The position numbers and the translations under genes are program-made. From positions 1,465,988-1,529,987 of the forward strand of contig CM032794.1 in the NCBI GenBank assembly GCA_019155185.1: DNA of 64,000 bases, given 5' to 3'. Under the pieces are notes generated by a model. It was not told the origin of the DNA and searched no databases. It saw nothing but the letters and a program-made list of their open reading frames with translations. Positions within the stretch are counted from its first letter, which is position 1. Every line of letters begins with the position of its first letter. Below, piece by piece: positions 11,370-23,000 of this stretch. Origin of the DNA: Beaufortia kweichowensis. Its lineage: Eukaryota; Chordata; Actinopteri; Cypriniformes; Gastromyzontidae.

Positions 11370-11450
11370 TGTGGAGGTACCATGGTATTAGAAGTCAAGT
11401 ACATAAAGTCAAAAATGAACAAAGTATTACCATGGTGCTCTGTCCAAAAC
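11370..11450. repeat. ACCATGGTA-type MITE fragment
   Basis: GGTACCATGGTATTAGAAGT and ATTACCATGGTGCTCTG pair about 60 bp apart, as at 4340-4460. Confidence 0.45.
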
Positions 11451-11639
11451 CAACTTTTCTTTGTGCTTTTGTCTTTCAGTGCCAGTCTCATCTGGACTTC
11501 AAATACGGCAAAAATGACAAGCATCACAGCGAGGAACCACTTAAGACATCTTCATTTACATTTATATTCAAATTTATATTTCTGTATTTTTAGTTCCTAC
11601 TAATCTTTATTTCTTTATCTCCAGTACCCATACACATCC

Positions 11640-12235
11640 ACTATACCAGCAAACCAAATTGAAATGTATTTAAATATCATAGTGCAAATTAAATAAACAT
11701 CTTATAATATTAGAGCTTTTTTAAATAAGCACTTCTGATCAAACACTATAAATTCTCTGCATGAATTTAAAGCAACAACCTCTTTTTTTATAGCAATATT
11801 CCTCCATCCGTCTGGAACATTCTGTCATCCACAGAAACGATTCACACTCTTCCATTCACTTAAAAAACGTGATGGAAATTAAACATCCTCATGGCTGATA
11901 CCTGGTTCTGGAACAATCGCTTATCGGAGGACAGCCGTGTGTTAGATTAAGGTTTTCGCGAGAGACTGAAGCGGCACTGAAACTCGTTCGAACCCATTTC
12001 AAGAATGACAGGATAGTCCGGCGCTCCGCTTCTGTTTCCACGAGATAACGGCCGCTTTAATTTGTGCAAATACGCCACACGGTACGTCTCCCAGCCGTTA
12101 TCCGGCCTAGAGCCGCCTCTCAATACTTTAACATCATTGTGAGGAGAATTGGATGAGTGTGTGAGGGCTTAATAACTAAACTTCATCTGTAGTTAGCACT
12201 CAGAAGTGTGATAACTAACTAGCTAAGGGCGAGAG
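11640..12235. other. intron sequence, nothing certain
   Basis: AT-rich, then a unique block at 11920-12130 with several CpG (CGCGAGAG, CGGCGCTCCG, CGGCCGC). Possibly a minor constrained block. Confidence 0.4.
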
Positions 12236-12268
12236 AGAAAGAGAGAGAGAGAGGAGAGAGAGAGAGGA
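12236..12268 (+). repeat. short (GA)n tract
   Basis: GA dinucleotide run with GGA interruptions. Confidence 0.9.
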
Positions 12269-12817
12269 ACTGGCTTTATCGGAAGAAGAAGCAGTGATAT
12301 GAACTTCCACACAGTTTGATTAATAAACCGCTTCTCCATTGCAGCTGGTCTCCAGTTTCTAAAGCACACTTCTGCTGGGACTTATCTCTTCTTTCTTATT
12401 GAGCCAGAGATTCAGTATCATCCAAATGAAACAAGCAACTCACAGCGGGAGCCTGTTTCTCTATAAACTTTATTCTCATATGAGATCAGATCTGATCTTC
12501 ATTATTGAGAAATGATAAACAAGAGGTCTTGCACCATCAGCCCGAGGCCATGATACATAATGAAAACTTTTGAGATTTCTCAAAATGTTCAATTGATTGT
12601 CTGGCTTTACACAATTTTTAGGAGTCAGACTGCAGAGATTTTTATTGATCCCATCTTTAAAGTGTCTCTAGAAGAAAATTATTTGATGCCAATTTCGAGT
12701 TTCATGTGTTTTAAGTCTTTAAAAGATGTGTTTTGTTTGAAGTCATTTTAGATTAAAAAGAGAACTGTACTGTATTTGGTCACTTTGCATGTTGCTCATA
12801 TAACCGCTGAGTGACCC

Positions 12818-13035
12818 AATAGTTTACCCCAAAATGATTTTTCTTTTATTTATTCACGTTTATGTCATTTCAAACCTGTAGGACTTTTGTCCTTCTGCAG
12901 AAAACTTTTTTGAGACATTTCTCACAATATCTTCTTGTTTCACAGATGAAACAGTCATATACAGGTTTTGAACGACATGTGGGTGAATAAATGATGACAG
13001 CATTTTTATTTTTGTGTAAACTATCCCTTTAAGAA
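12818..13035. mobile_element. foldback (Angel-like) MITE
   Basis: AGTTTACCCCAAAATGATTT at the left and ACTATCCCTTTAAG at the right, with ATGTCATTTCAAACCTGTA, GTCCTTCTGCAGAAAA and GATGAAACAGTCATATACAG inside, are the inverted halves of a very common cyprinid foldback element. The two halves are partly reverse complements. Angel is my best name from memory; the family should be checked against a repeat library. Confidence 0.75.
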
Positions 13036-13379
13036 GCTAGTACATCCTTCATTATACATTAGGAGTCTTTTACAAATATGACCTAATGCATTATTAATAT
13101 ATAAATAAATCCATTATAGAACAACACATGGGATGAGAACAGGAAGGAGAGGAGGAGAAGAGCGAGTGTATTTGATTGTAATGTGGTATTTTCTCAAACT
13201 CCCAGCTCCTACAATGTGGTGTAAATGTGTTTTTTGTTACCCCAGATGTTTGGAAGCTGGTCAGCTTCTCTGCTCTCTGACATTCCCATTCTCCCGAGAG
13301 AGACGCCATGTCACAGTAATGTCAAACACATGTGCTCACCACACCGCTGCTCTCTTTCCCACTGTTTGCAGGGATAAAC

Positions 13380-13500
13380 AGGACTGAAACCATGGCGATT
13401 GCCCCCGTGCCCGTCCCTGCTGCTTTCTCTCCCTGGCATTACCGCCGGGAGCCTGCGGTTGCCACGGTAGGACGGCCGGACGGCTGTTGGGATTTCTACA
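13380..13500. promoter_or_regulatory. GC-rich block with a RUNX-type word
   Basis: Contains CCTGCGGTTGCC (a TGCGGTT RUNX word), CCGCCGGGAG and GGACGGCCGGAC. Unique and CpG-rich relative to its surroundings. Possibly a small regulatory element. Confidence 0.22.
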
Positions 13501-14400
13501 GCCTTTACTATTCAGATATGTATGTATTGAAACACACCACGTATATATTGTTTAAGATGTTTCTCTGTCAGTCTCATATACTGACTCCTACGGCAGAACC
13601 ATTCTCGTATACGTGACTGCACATCCAGGTATGGATTTTTTAGCATGTCGCTGGAAAATACAACTGCGAGAGAAAATATCCCAAATCTTTTTCTCAGCTG
13701 AGATTCATTTGGACACACCAGGATATGAATGACACATAATGCTTCCTCTGCCAGCTAATGTAAAGCTCATCAGCCCGGATCATCTCTCCCGATCTTCTCT
13801 GAAGACGCACACACAAATAAACAGGTACAGACACCTCCGTCTAAAGCTCCCGGCCGTCCCCACCTGTTCAAGACTTACGTAACCGCTCATAGCATTAATG
13901 CATTAGGAATTACAATCAGTGTGCGTCTGCTTGCTTGCATGGCAAAAGCTGCTATAACTGAGCTCCAATATCAATCCCACAACATGCCCTGAGCTTGGTT
14001 TTGAGAAATTACTTCTTGTTGTAAGAATAAATTATGAGCTTCCAATAAAGTCAAAATGATATTGTACGATTATTTATGGTCTTTCTATTATAGAGGAGCA
14101 GACGGAGGGAAGATACACTGAGAATGGAAAGAGACATGACACAGGTCGGATTCAAACCTGGAAAAGCAGCAAAAGAATAACATTTATAAGAAGAATGGAA
14201 GCAAGACGAGAGTTGGAACGAAACCTTCATTTCGGTGAGTATAACATACATGCATAACCCACTGCACTACTATGACAATAAAAACACAGTTGTTCACAAG
14301 GATGGGATCAGGATATAGACTCAAACCTGCACAACATTTCACATGTCACAACAAGTTTGGCTTCTTTTGTTTAAAAGAAGCGTTTGTGTACATTTTATCA
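13500..14400. other. intron sequence, nothing recognised
   Basis: AT-rich unique sequence without exon or clear repeat; 13840-13920 has a CATTAATGCATTAGG homeodomain-like run. Confidence 0.45.
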
Positions 14401-14409
14401 TGGCTTATG

Positions 14410-14760
14410 TAGTTAAAGAGGCGATTCGGGGGTCTGGATTGTGGTTGTGGAGTGATGCTGAGCAGGCTCGGTAAAGTATGCGAGATCGCAATATTTCATT
14501 GCATTTATATATGTTACTGTACCTGGCCGATCAGGTGGCGGTGTTTACTGATGACTACCTAACCCCGCCCCCCGTTCTCTCTTCCTCCCTCCCCCCCGCT
14601 GCTCTGCCGGCCGGCTACTTGCACCCGTCTCCCGCCCACCGCCATCTGCTCCTCGCGTTAATTACGAGACGGCAAACTTCACCTGCAACCGCACTCAAAT
14701 TACAATAATTACCTCCAGCGCACACCACGTCTCATCTCCCCACAGCAAGACAGTGTGACG
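14410..14760. promoter_or_regulatory. possible enhancer-like block with RUNX, FOX and E-box words
   Basis: Contains TGTGGTTG (RUNX-type, near 14440), GTGTTTACTGATG (forkhead-type, near 14542), a GC/CT-rich stretch, CATCTG (E-box) and TTAATTAC, TACAATAATTAC homeodomain-like words in 350 bp. Clustered words of this kind suggest a conserved intronic element, but word matches alone are weak evidence. Confidence 0.28.
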
Positions 14761-14769
14761 GGGACACCA

Positions 14770-16390
14770 TCTCTTAACCTCAAAGTGGGTGTCCTTTACT
14801 AGTAAAGTAAAGAGAAATGTCACAAGACCTCTGAATCCATGTGAGTTCAGCCAAAACTTCATTCAAATATTCATATCAAACATGAGATCAAGGATCCATA
14901 ATAAGTTTTCCAAACTTCTTATTGATGAACAGCTTCATGTTCACATTTAAACAGGATTTGTTAAGCGTACGGTTTGTAAAGCTTCTGGTCACCACAAAAG
15001 CCGCAAAAACCCATCCAGCGAGATCTTCATATCAGCACGCTGCCAATGCCAAGCAGCATCTCCGCACGGCCATTTGTCTTAACCCCATATACTGACAAGC
15101 TCCATATAAATCTACTCACAGCGCCATGAAAACAAATTGAATAACCACTCGGAAAGATTAATGATTGGCTTTCTCTTAGCAGAGGTGCTTTAGTGCATGC
15201 AGCAGGAACATGTGCCTGTAAAAGCTGTTTGATGCTAATGTTTGGGGATGGTCTGTGGTCACAGCGCGGTTTCACCTTTGGACAATTATTACTATCTCTT
15301 CATTCATAATTGAAGTCATCTTTACTGGGGTCAATTGAAAAGTAAAGTGGTGGTTTGCAGTGCATTGGCCAGTAACAGCATAGGCTGATGGAGCTTTAGT
15401 GAAGGACAGTTAAGACAAATGCAATTGTGGTTTGATCTATCAGGGCACTTATAAGTCAGTAACCCATTCATCATAATACACCAGATCACATTTTTATTGC
15501 TATGATCATAAGAGACTTATCATATTTAGATTTACAAGTCTGGTGCTCCTTTATATTGCAGCTTTTTATATTATATTATTATTTATATTATATTCATTCA
15601 TATCTTTGAAAAAGATGGGATCTTTATTCAATGTTGTATGAAAAGCTAAAAATGTGAGTTTATCTGTGAAAATATAAGATGTTGAAAGTGATATCTGCAG
15701 TGTAGCGTAAGTAAATATTATTTAACAGACCAGTTAATATACTATCAAATATAGATATTTTATTCTTTTGATAAAAAATTGGCATGTAGATACAAATTAC
15801 TTGAAACAACAGTATAGTAAGTGTTAAAATAAATCAAATAAACTTTTTTTATGCATTAATTTATGTAATTTAGTCTTTAGTAGATAAGGGATGTATTTTA
15901 TGATAGTTATGATATTTATTGATTTTAAGTCGATTTTAAGTTTAATCAGGATCTTTATGAGCAATTTGGATAATTAGGAAATAAACTTGTTATTAAAAAA
16001 TGAACTCGTTTAGATTTAAAAGGCTGATATTGCAGAATGATCATCTAATGTCCTGTAACATACAGACTGACATTTTCCCCACATTTCATTAATATGTTAA
16101 AATAAGATGGGAACTTTATACAATATTGTTATAAAGTGAAAATCAAAATATCAAATATTTATTAAAATAGATAATTTTGCTTTATTGTATTATTTCCGAA
16201 TTAATATCTCTCAGTGTCGAAAAGATAAAAAACGTGTCAAATTGATATCTATCATATTCATTTACATTATAACGGGACACATATCTTTGCATTGCTTATT
16301 TCATTTCTGTATTATTGAGTTGTTTAACACCTGTCCTGTCGAAACAGTCCTGCAAGTCTCATCCTAAAGAAATAAACAATATATCTATTT
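14770..16390. other. AT-rich intron sequence
   Basis: No exon or RNA gene seen. 15560-16320 is very AT-rich with runs such as TTATATTATATTATTATTT. Confidence 0.5.
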
Positions 16391-16395
16391 GTATC

Positions 16396-16401
16396 ACTTA
16401 C
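16396..16401 (-). other. cbfa2t3: consensus splice donor GTAAGT
   Basis: Reverse complement of ACTTAC. The preceding bases are CACAAA, so the exon end is AAA|GTAAGT. It is the only perfect GTAAGT I found at the edge of the CpG-dense segment, in the right orientation for cbfa2t3 and compatible with the next exon. Confidence 0.5.
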
Positions 16402-17141
16402 TTTGTGAAGGTCGAAGTCAAACTGAGGTGTTTGCAGCAAAAAATAATAATCCACGCGCGATATCAAGGCGATTATTACGCTTCAGTCCTCATCGACAAA
16501 AACACAACTTTCCAAAACGATCTAAAATCATAAATACGCCGTTTATCGACGAGCTTATAGGAGAGAAAGACAGTCCTGAACTCCTTTGGATTGCACGCGA
16601 TGTTGCTTTTACGTTATAGTAAAAATGATGAGGTAATTCAATTTAAAGAAGATATATCGTACAAAGCTAAAACAGTATTAAAGAAGCGAGACTTTGGTAT
16701 CACGATCCTAAAAAGTTTGTTTCGAATTCACCCCCAAAGTCCTCCAATTCGGATCGCGCGTTCTTGATGCTTTATATGTCGTATTCCACAATGTCCGCGA
16801 TCCCGGATAAAACCGATTTTAATATCGGCACCGATCCTTCGTGCAGTTGATACTGTATCGTCTCTCGTAAATCCTCCTTCCAGAAACGGAGATCTTTGCG
16901 TTAATACTCCAGTAACTGTTCGTCGTGAACTCCGTCCACTGTGCACGCGCAAAACCGCTCCGTTATGAACATTATTCGTATCTCCAGCTATCTGATGCTG
17001 TTTCTCTGCGCACCATGTCGCGTTTTGGTGTATTTTCTTGTTTTGTTGTGAGTGGTTTGGAAGCTGGTGTGCTGTCTAATGACCCTTCTGTCTGCGTTTA
17101 AAACACCATCTGGAGAGGAGATGCGTTCTCCTGCGCTCCTA

Positions 17142-17186
<45 letters not shown>

Positions 17187-17215
17187 ACAGCCTGCCTCCC
17201 TCGCTGCTCCATTCT
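16402..17215 (-). promoter_or_regulatory. cbfa2t3: candidate cbfa2t3 promoter and non-coding first exon
   Basis: About 16440-17130 is AT-rich but dense in CpG (24 in 16741-16980 by hand count), the pattern of an unmethylated fish promoter island. At its 3' edge on the minus strand lies a perfect donor, CACAAA|GTAAGTG (GTAAGT at 16401-16396). Joined to the MPDSP exon in phase, the last codons before the donor are preceded by an in-frame TGA six codons upstream, with no ATG between. This exon would therefore be 5' UTR and translation would begin at MPDSP (3016). The transcription start could be near the GA tract at 17182-17143, or anywhere within the island. No TATA box is obvious. The exon's 5' end is not defined by the sequence, so the boundary at 17215 is a guess. 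Activity on the other strand cannot be excluded. Confidence 0.45.
17143..17182 (+). repeat. (CT)n microsatellite at the edge of the CpG-dense segment
   Basis: Forty bases of CT on the plus strand, that is GA on the cbfa2t3 sense strand. Confidence 0.98.
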
Positions 17216-17259
17216 GCTGTAGTCTCTTTACATATCGACAATTCCTAATATAATTCATA

Positions 17260-17550
17260 TCACATTTCTAATAGACCCGCTATTAACATAATTAGGATGT
17301 GCACACACTTTTTTGCAATTCTTAAGGGATCATAAGCACTGTCCCCGTCGCTGATAAAAATGTCAGATTTATTCTCATGAGAGCAGTATTGATGGTCCGG
17401 TTCTGCCGGGGAGTGTTGCTCCATCGATGGCCCCCAGGGGCCGCTGTTTCCCCGCATCAGCTCCGGAGCGCAAAGACTCGCATACGTCAGGATATTGACA
17501 GCCTGGTATCTGGTATCGAGGGCATTTAAATCAGGTTGGACATGTGATGT
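17260..17550. promoter_or_regulatory. unique block upstream of the candidate promoter
   Basis: Contains TAACATAATTAGG, CCGTCGCTGATAAAAATG and CCCCCAGGGGCCGC, the last resembling a CTCF core with two mismatches. Not a recognised repeat. Its place just 5' of the candidate promoter makes a proximal regulatory role plausible. Confidence 0.28.
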
Positions 17551-17650
17551 TTTTGGTTCATAACTAGAAATGAGCATTTCGTTTATACATCAAGTCTAGA
17601 TTGTACATTTATTGCTTAATCTGTTTCTTTGGGAATTGATAAATTAGTCT

Positions 17651-17945
17651 AAAAGGGATAATAATCTCAATTCTTTCATCATTTATTAACCCTCATGTCA
17701 TGTCAAACCTGTATGACTTTCTTTCTTCTGCAGAACACAAAAGAAGATATTTGGAGGAATGTTGGTAACCAAACAACATTGAACCTCATTGACTTCCATT
17801 GTATGAACACAAAACCCCTGAGATATTTCACAAAATATCTTCTTCTACGTTATACAGAAGAACGAGTCATATACAAGTTTTAAATGACATGATGGTGAAT
17901 AAATGAATTAAATTATTTATCTTTGGGGGTAAACTACCCCTTTAA
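17651..17945. mobile_element. foldback (Angel-like) MITE, nearly complete
   Basis: Left half begins AAAAGGGATAATAATC and holds ATGTCAAACCTGTATGAC and TTCTGCAGAACACAAAAG; the centre reads ATTGACTTCCATTGTATG; the right half holds GTCATATACAAGTTTTAAAT and ends AAACTACCCCTTTAA. The halves are inverted copies. It is the best-preserved member of this family in the window. Confidence 0.85.
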
Positions 17946-17949
17946 CAAA

Positions 17950-19860
17950 TAGAAATTTTGGGATGCTTAAAGTGAATGAATTTAATTACACTAGATTTGC
18001 ATTAGATTTTAATGCTGCATGGAAACTATGACCTTCAAAAAATAAATATATAATACAATTCACTTCCTTAATGACTTTTAACCAACTGGTAATCTTTTTT
18101 TAAAGTTCACGTGGATGTTTTGTGATAGTAACTTTGCACATTTTATTTTTGCAAAATGCTTTGATTGCAAAGTGTATTTGTGTTATCTTCATTTTAAAGA
18201 AATGCTGTTTGATGTAATATTTCATTATCTAATGCAGTTTTTGGAGCCACTATATATATACGGTAATGTGGAGGTAAACGGTTAACGACTTAACAATCTC
18301 TTAGTTATCAGTTCTGGTAAGTAACGTCAGTGGTGGTCTTATTACTCTTCAGCTGAACAGCAGAGCAGTTACTTCATTGATTCAGAGAGCCGTATGCCCC
18401 GTCTTTACATCGGCTATGAATATGGATAGGAGATCGCATTTTAAGCTGTATTTGAATGTGAATATGACTTTTTTCTCTTGCATTTGGGTGTAAGTGTAGA
18501 ATACATCTTGGCAAAAATCTCTAATAAATACAGCTGCTGCTTAAAAAATATACAGATCTCTGTGTTTTGTTCAGTTGATTCCCTCATTTTTGACTGTTTA
18601 ACCATCACCGCACCTGCCATAGCCTTTCAGCAGTATTCTGACCGTGTTTTGTGGCAGGTGAACCCGTGAGAAACCCACATCTGTCTGTCTTATTCTCCAC
18701 TCAGAGATGTAAAAGACGTGTAAACAAACATCAAGCGCTCTTCTGACCTTGGAGAAAGCAGCGGCTGTAAAGTACACAGATGCAGCTGCCCTGTACCTTC
18801 TTTAGTCTCACCGTTTCTATCATTAATATTAGTAGTAGTATCATTAGTGTGACTAGTAGTAACATTATTCAGTATTGAATCATCTGATGGTTAAGATGGG
18901 AGTCATTAAGTTCCAGTGACCATGATGCTTTAAGGCGTGAGAAAAACAGCACATGTTTGGACTTGTAACCATTGAGTCATGCGTGTGAAGTCAATTGATG
19001 TCGATTAAATTTACAACAACACTAGATCAAAACTCTCAGCCTTGTGAAACCCACAGGCCTTATTTCACTGTCCGGTCCGCTTCTTCACTTATAGCATCTA
19101 CTGTAAGACTTCGAGACTTACATAAATCCTGTCCGACTTCAGTCGTAATTCTTAATCCGTCATACTGATATGCGGTCAGCTCGGCCGCGGACATGCAATC
19201 TCTGCTCGGATATTTCAGGATTTTTCTACATTAACGGAAGTGTCAGTCTAAGCTGTTCTGGCAAGGGCAAACGTCTCCAGCTAATCATGTGTGAAACGTC
19301 TGGATGCTATCTGCCCTTAAACACCAGACTTTGCTTAAGCGTGAGGTCAGCAATATAGAGACACAGATAATCAGACTATAGGCTCGGTACATTGAGAAGT
19401 CACTGAGGTGATGTTATGTGATGTTAAGAGATTTTGGGCTGGTGGAGTTGGAGAGGATAGTTGGTGGAGAAAACCGACCGATTATTGAGGTGACAGCGAG
19501 AACATCTCAATGTTTAACACACACACAGACCCAAAAGCTTGAAAAAGTCACTAATCTATCTCCTACTTTTCAGGTGTTTTATACAAAGAAAAAGATTTTG
19601 GTGGTCACACATCTACTCATCCTCAGAAGAGATTTAAAAGGAATCACACTGTGCTCAGATTTGGTAAGATATTAAAGTTTACCATCAAACGTTAGATATA
19701 AAAGATTTCATTTATTGTAAACGCTTTACAATAAGATTGTATTTGTTAACATTAGTTGTATGTAGATATATTAACATGAACTGACATAAATAATTCCTCT
19801 GCATCTCATTTTCAAATCAAACGTTTTAGCTAAATTACTAAATATAAACAAAAGCTATTT
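17950..19860. other. non-coding sequence, nothing certain
   Basis: Mostly AT-rich. 18300-18440 and 19040-19320 are unique blocks of mixed composition. No exon recognised on either strand. Confidence 0.45.
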
Positions 19861-19864
19861 CAAT

Positions 19865-20195
19865 CTGAATTAGGACTGTCATAATATCAGATTTTGACTA
19901 CACGATTATCTATTCATGATAACAATATTATTGTTAAAAAATAAATGGTCTAACGGTCAAATTCATCTTTATTTTTGTTTGTTGTGTGTTTTCTGTTTTT
20001 AAATCACATTAAATGGATCACACACAAAATACAGACTGTAAGGAGGTAAAGAGAAGATTGTTACTGTTGAGAACGTTAAAGCAAAAAGTGACATTTTCAT
20101 GGTTGTTGAATTATTTACGATAGTGTCATTTATGCAGGTTTTCATATTGTGATTATATACAGTATGGGAATATTGTGACACCCCTAGTTTAAGTT
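19865..20195. mobile_element. foldback repeat with GTGACACCCCTAG terminus
   Basis: Left end TAGGACTGTCATAATATCAG and right end GGAATATTGTGACACCCCTA are imperfect inverted ends of the teleost repeat that reads 'ctgtcacaatatcgtg'. The interior is AT-rich and degraded. Confidence 0.55.
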
Positions 20196-20199
20196 TAAT

Positions 20200-21270
20200 C
20201 ATTTCTTGAATTCCTACAGGAAAATGTTTTGTGAACTATTTACATAAATCTTTATAACTCTGCGCTTCTCTGTTTTCATTTCCTAAAGAAATTTCCAAAG
20301 AATCATGAGAGACCAAATGGATGCTTTTGGATACAATATAACATCCCTGAGTTCTCCGTTAAGTCTACAAATCTATGAAGAGGAACCTTTGAGCAACTCT
20401 CTTCTGAGCATACACCTGATATCTGCAGAAACTTTAAGAGAACGCGGTCTGCAACAGGCCGTCAGACAGATAGATGACTGCTTGTCCTCAGGCTTGATGG
20501 AGTGTTTATGGCCTTCTTCCCTGCCGGGGAGTTATAGCCCTGCCTGTCTTACCACGACAAGCTCTTCTCTGACCACACATGCTGTTACACACTCCTGCTA
20601 CTGTGTGTGTGTGAACGTCTCTTTGACAAGCTATGACTATAGAGAGGGTAGAAATGAATGGATGTGTTCGGCCTGTAAAATACTTCACGCTTGTAAATGT
20701 TTATAGCTGCACGAGTTCGCTTTCATGTGTAACATGTCAGAATGCAGGTATGCATTACATTCACTGGTGCAAGGCCTCATGGTAATTCCTGACTATTTTA
20801 CTTTTTAGTCATGAATTCATATTCATACTAATTCGTAAAATAGTTTTGTTTTATCATAAAATGTATAAAGCTTATCAGATATTTATCAGATAAGTTTATT
20901 GTTAATTTAAGTTTACTGTCATTGCACTGCAACAGTACCGAGAAAGATTGTTGGACAGCTAAAACCTCTTTAATGACAAGTTTCTCTTTAAGATCTTATC
21001 TATTAAATTCACTTAACGTTTATTTTTATAGAACTTTTTACACTGTTGCATTGTTTCAAATCAGCTTTACATGAAACAAAGATTTCTCATGGCAAGTGAA
21101 AGTCTGAGACAAATCTTGCAGATGAATTTCAAAAGTTGAAGTAAAACATTTTTATGTCTTAGCTAAAGGAAAAAATGATTTTGCTCCAGTTTCACATGTT
21201 TCTGGGTCAACAGCATGTAAGATCTAGTTTAGGTTTAGTGATAATATTAGGTTGCGTGGGGTATGTTAGG
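20200..21270. other. non-coding sequence with a repeat fragment
   Basis: A fragment near 21042-21075 (TGTTGCATTGTTTCAAATC then AGCTTTACATG) resembles the arms of the inverted repeat at 36168-37082. The rest is unremarkable; the open frame at 20305-20706 shows no domain. Confidence 0.4.
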
Positions 21271-21274
21271 AGCT

Positions 21275-21675
21275 TGTACTGTACATGGGCAATTCCATCG
21301 TTTTTCCTCAAAGGTTTTCATCATACTGATGTCAACATTTGCTGGTTTAAATACTTATGTGAGGTTTTTAAAGCATTTGTTTAGGTTTAAATCATGATTG
21401 GTCATAGTCAGTTTTCAGAATTGTCACATTCATAAAAATAGCTATTTGATGTTCTTTGAAGAGTCATCTCTTCTTCATTTGTTGGGTATTTTTGCTTCTG
21501 GTTTGTGTATTTTAATTCACAGAAATGTCACATTCATAACGGTCCATATTCCTCATAAATGAACACATAAAAATAAAATTAAAATAACTATTTGATGTTC
21601 TTTAAAGAGTCATCTCTTCTTCATTTGTTGGGTATTTTTGCTTCTGGTTTATGTATTTTAATTCACAGAAATGCC
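21275..21675 (+). repeat. dispersed repeat family 1, copy with internal tandem duplication
   Basis: GGGCAATTCCATCGTTTTTC, AGAATTGTCACATTCATAA, TCATTTGTTGGGTATTTTTG and GTATTTTAATTCACAGAAAT. The block starting GATGTTCTTT occurs at 21448 and again at 21593, so part is duplicated in tandem. Other copies: 29050-29215 (reverse), 43187-43600, 57640-57870, 61430-61640 (reverse). Confidence 0.75.
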
Positions 21676-21999
21676 CATGTACAGTAAAACACTTTGCTCA
21701 GACCTTTCTGTGTTTGTTTTCTGTTCTTACTGTTACAGCGACCAGAAGCGAGAGGGATTCTTATCGCCACGACAGCAGTTTGATTGACAGCGTGATGCTC
21801 TCATGAGGGTAAGCTGGTCGACAGCCTGTCAATGTCAGCGTGTGACAGATCTTCCAAACTTCATTTAGGTCTTTGTTGATGTGACTACAGCACTCTTCTG
21901 AGCGATCGCTTTTCAAACCTCTCTATTATAAGCTGTTATCTCTGTGGCTACACCACCCCTCATGCATTGACCTTCACCTAGTGGCATTAAAATGTCCTC

Positions 22000-22560
22000 G
22001 TCAGTCTTTCTCCATCTGATGATGAAGAAGAGGAGAGATGCTCGTGTCTGATTGGACTCATTGTGTCCGTATGAAAATGACCGTCTCTGCGGATGCTGAA
22101 GTACAGCTGGAGAGAAAGCTGAAGGGAAAGGGTTCGAGGGAGGGAGGCAGGCCTGGAGATCTTTTCTTCACAGGCACATTATAAATCCTTTCCCGTGGCG
22201 GCGTTCGCCATCCAGAGTGCTGGGAAGAGATAAGACCGGGTGCTGGCGGACAGAAACACAGCTCTTTTGTTCCCTGTCTTTGTCCTCATCCACTGAAGCT
22301 CTGGCATTCAGCGGCCCTGTTGAGTCACCCTTACAGACTGCAGTAAATGAAAGTTATTTTAAGCGCAGACGCTCCATGAGGGAGTTTATCTAATGAGAAG
22401 GTGGCCAGAGGCGATGGAGTCGTCCAATTTTACACGGAAAGGCACGAGGAGCATTGCAGAAGCTCCGTCTCTGCGTTTCTTCAGTGCTATCGCTGTCCTG
22501 AATCACAGAGATTAAATACGTCGTTTCTCAAGGAGGGGATGTGAGACAGGACAGGAAGTA
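22000..22560. promoter_or_regulatory. possible haematopoietic enhancer-like block (GATA, AP-1/NF-E2, GATA)
   Basis: Unique, GC-richer than its surroundings. It holds AGATAAG at 22228-22234, TGAGTCA (AP-1/NF-E2 word) at 22321-22327 and TTATCT at 22386-22391. Such a combination is known from erythroid and megakaryocytic elements. No conservation data were available. Confidence 0.33.
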
Positions 22561-22939
22561 GGAGCGAGTAAGACGGAGAGATAATGATGTGCGTTTTGAA
22601 ATGCAGCATAGCGCAACAGATTATTGCACCATACACTTAAACATGCTCTCCAGACTCCTTAACATTGCTTAACGTGTAGATTAAGTGGACCGTGGGATTG
22701 CAGTGACCAAAAATCCATGATAATGCCATGGTGACCGAATGTCCCAAAGTAAAGAGTCTCGTGTGGTGTGATTACTGTAAATATGATTGACAGCCGGCTG
22801 CTCCAACAACATCTGTCTTTCTGCATGAATGTAAGGCATATTGTAAGTGACTGTTTGACCGATAAACACATTTATGAGATTTAAATAAGATTTAGACATG
22901 TTTTTTATGTTCTGGCAAGAATGTTTATTTTACTTCTGT

Positions 22940-23000
22940 AGTGTTTTGCACAGTGTGTATTGTTGCAAAGCAGCTTTAAAGAAAAAACATATAAATGAAA
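22940..23000. repeat. TTGCAAAGCAGCTTTA repeat fragment
   Basis: ATTGTTGCAAAGCAGCTTTA also occurs in both arms of the inverted repeat at 36168-37082, so this is a solo fragment of that family. Confidence 0.5.

Noticed and set aside
16728..17212. Minus-strand frames in the candidate promoter as an N-terminal coding exon
   Set aside because: None ends at the GTAAGT donor in the right phase, and an in-frame TGA lies six codons before the donor; they do not resemble known MTG16 N-termini.
22225..22250. E-box/GATA composite at GTGCTGGGAAGAGATAAG
   Set aside because: CTG is only five bases from AGATAA, outside the 7-8 base spacing, so it counts only as a GATA word.
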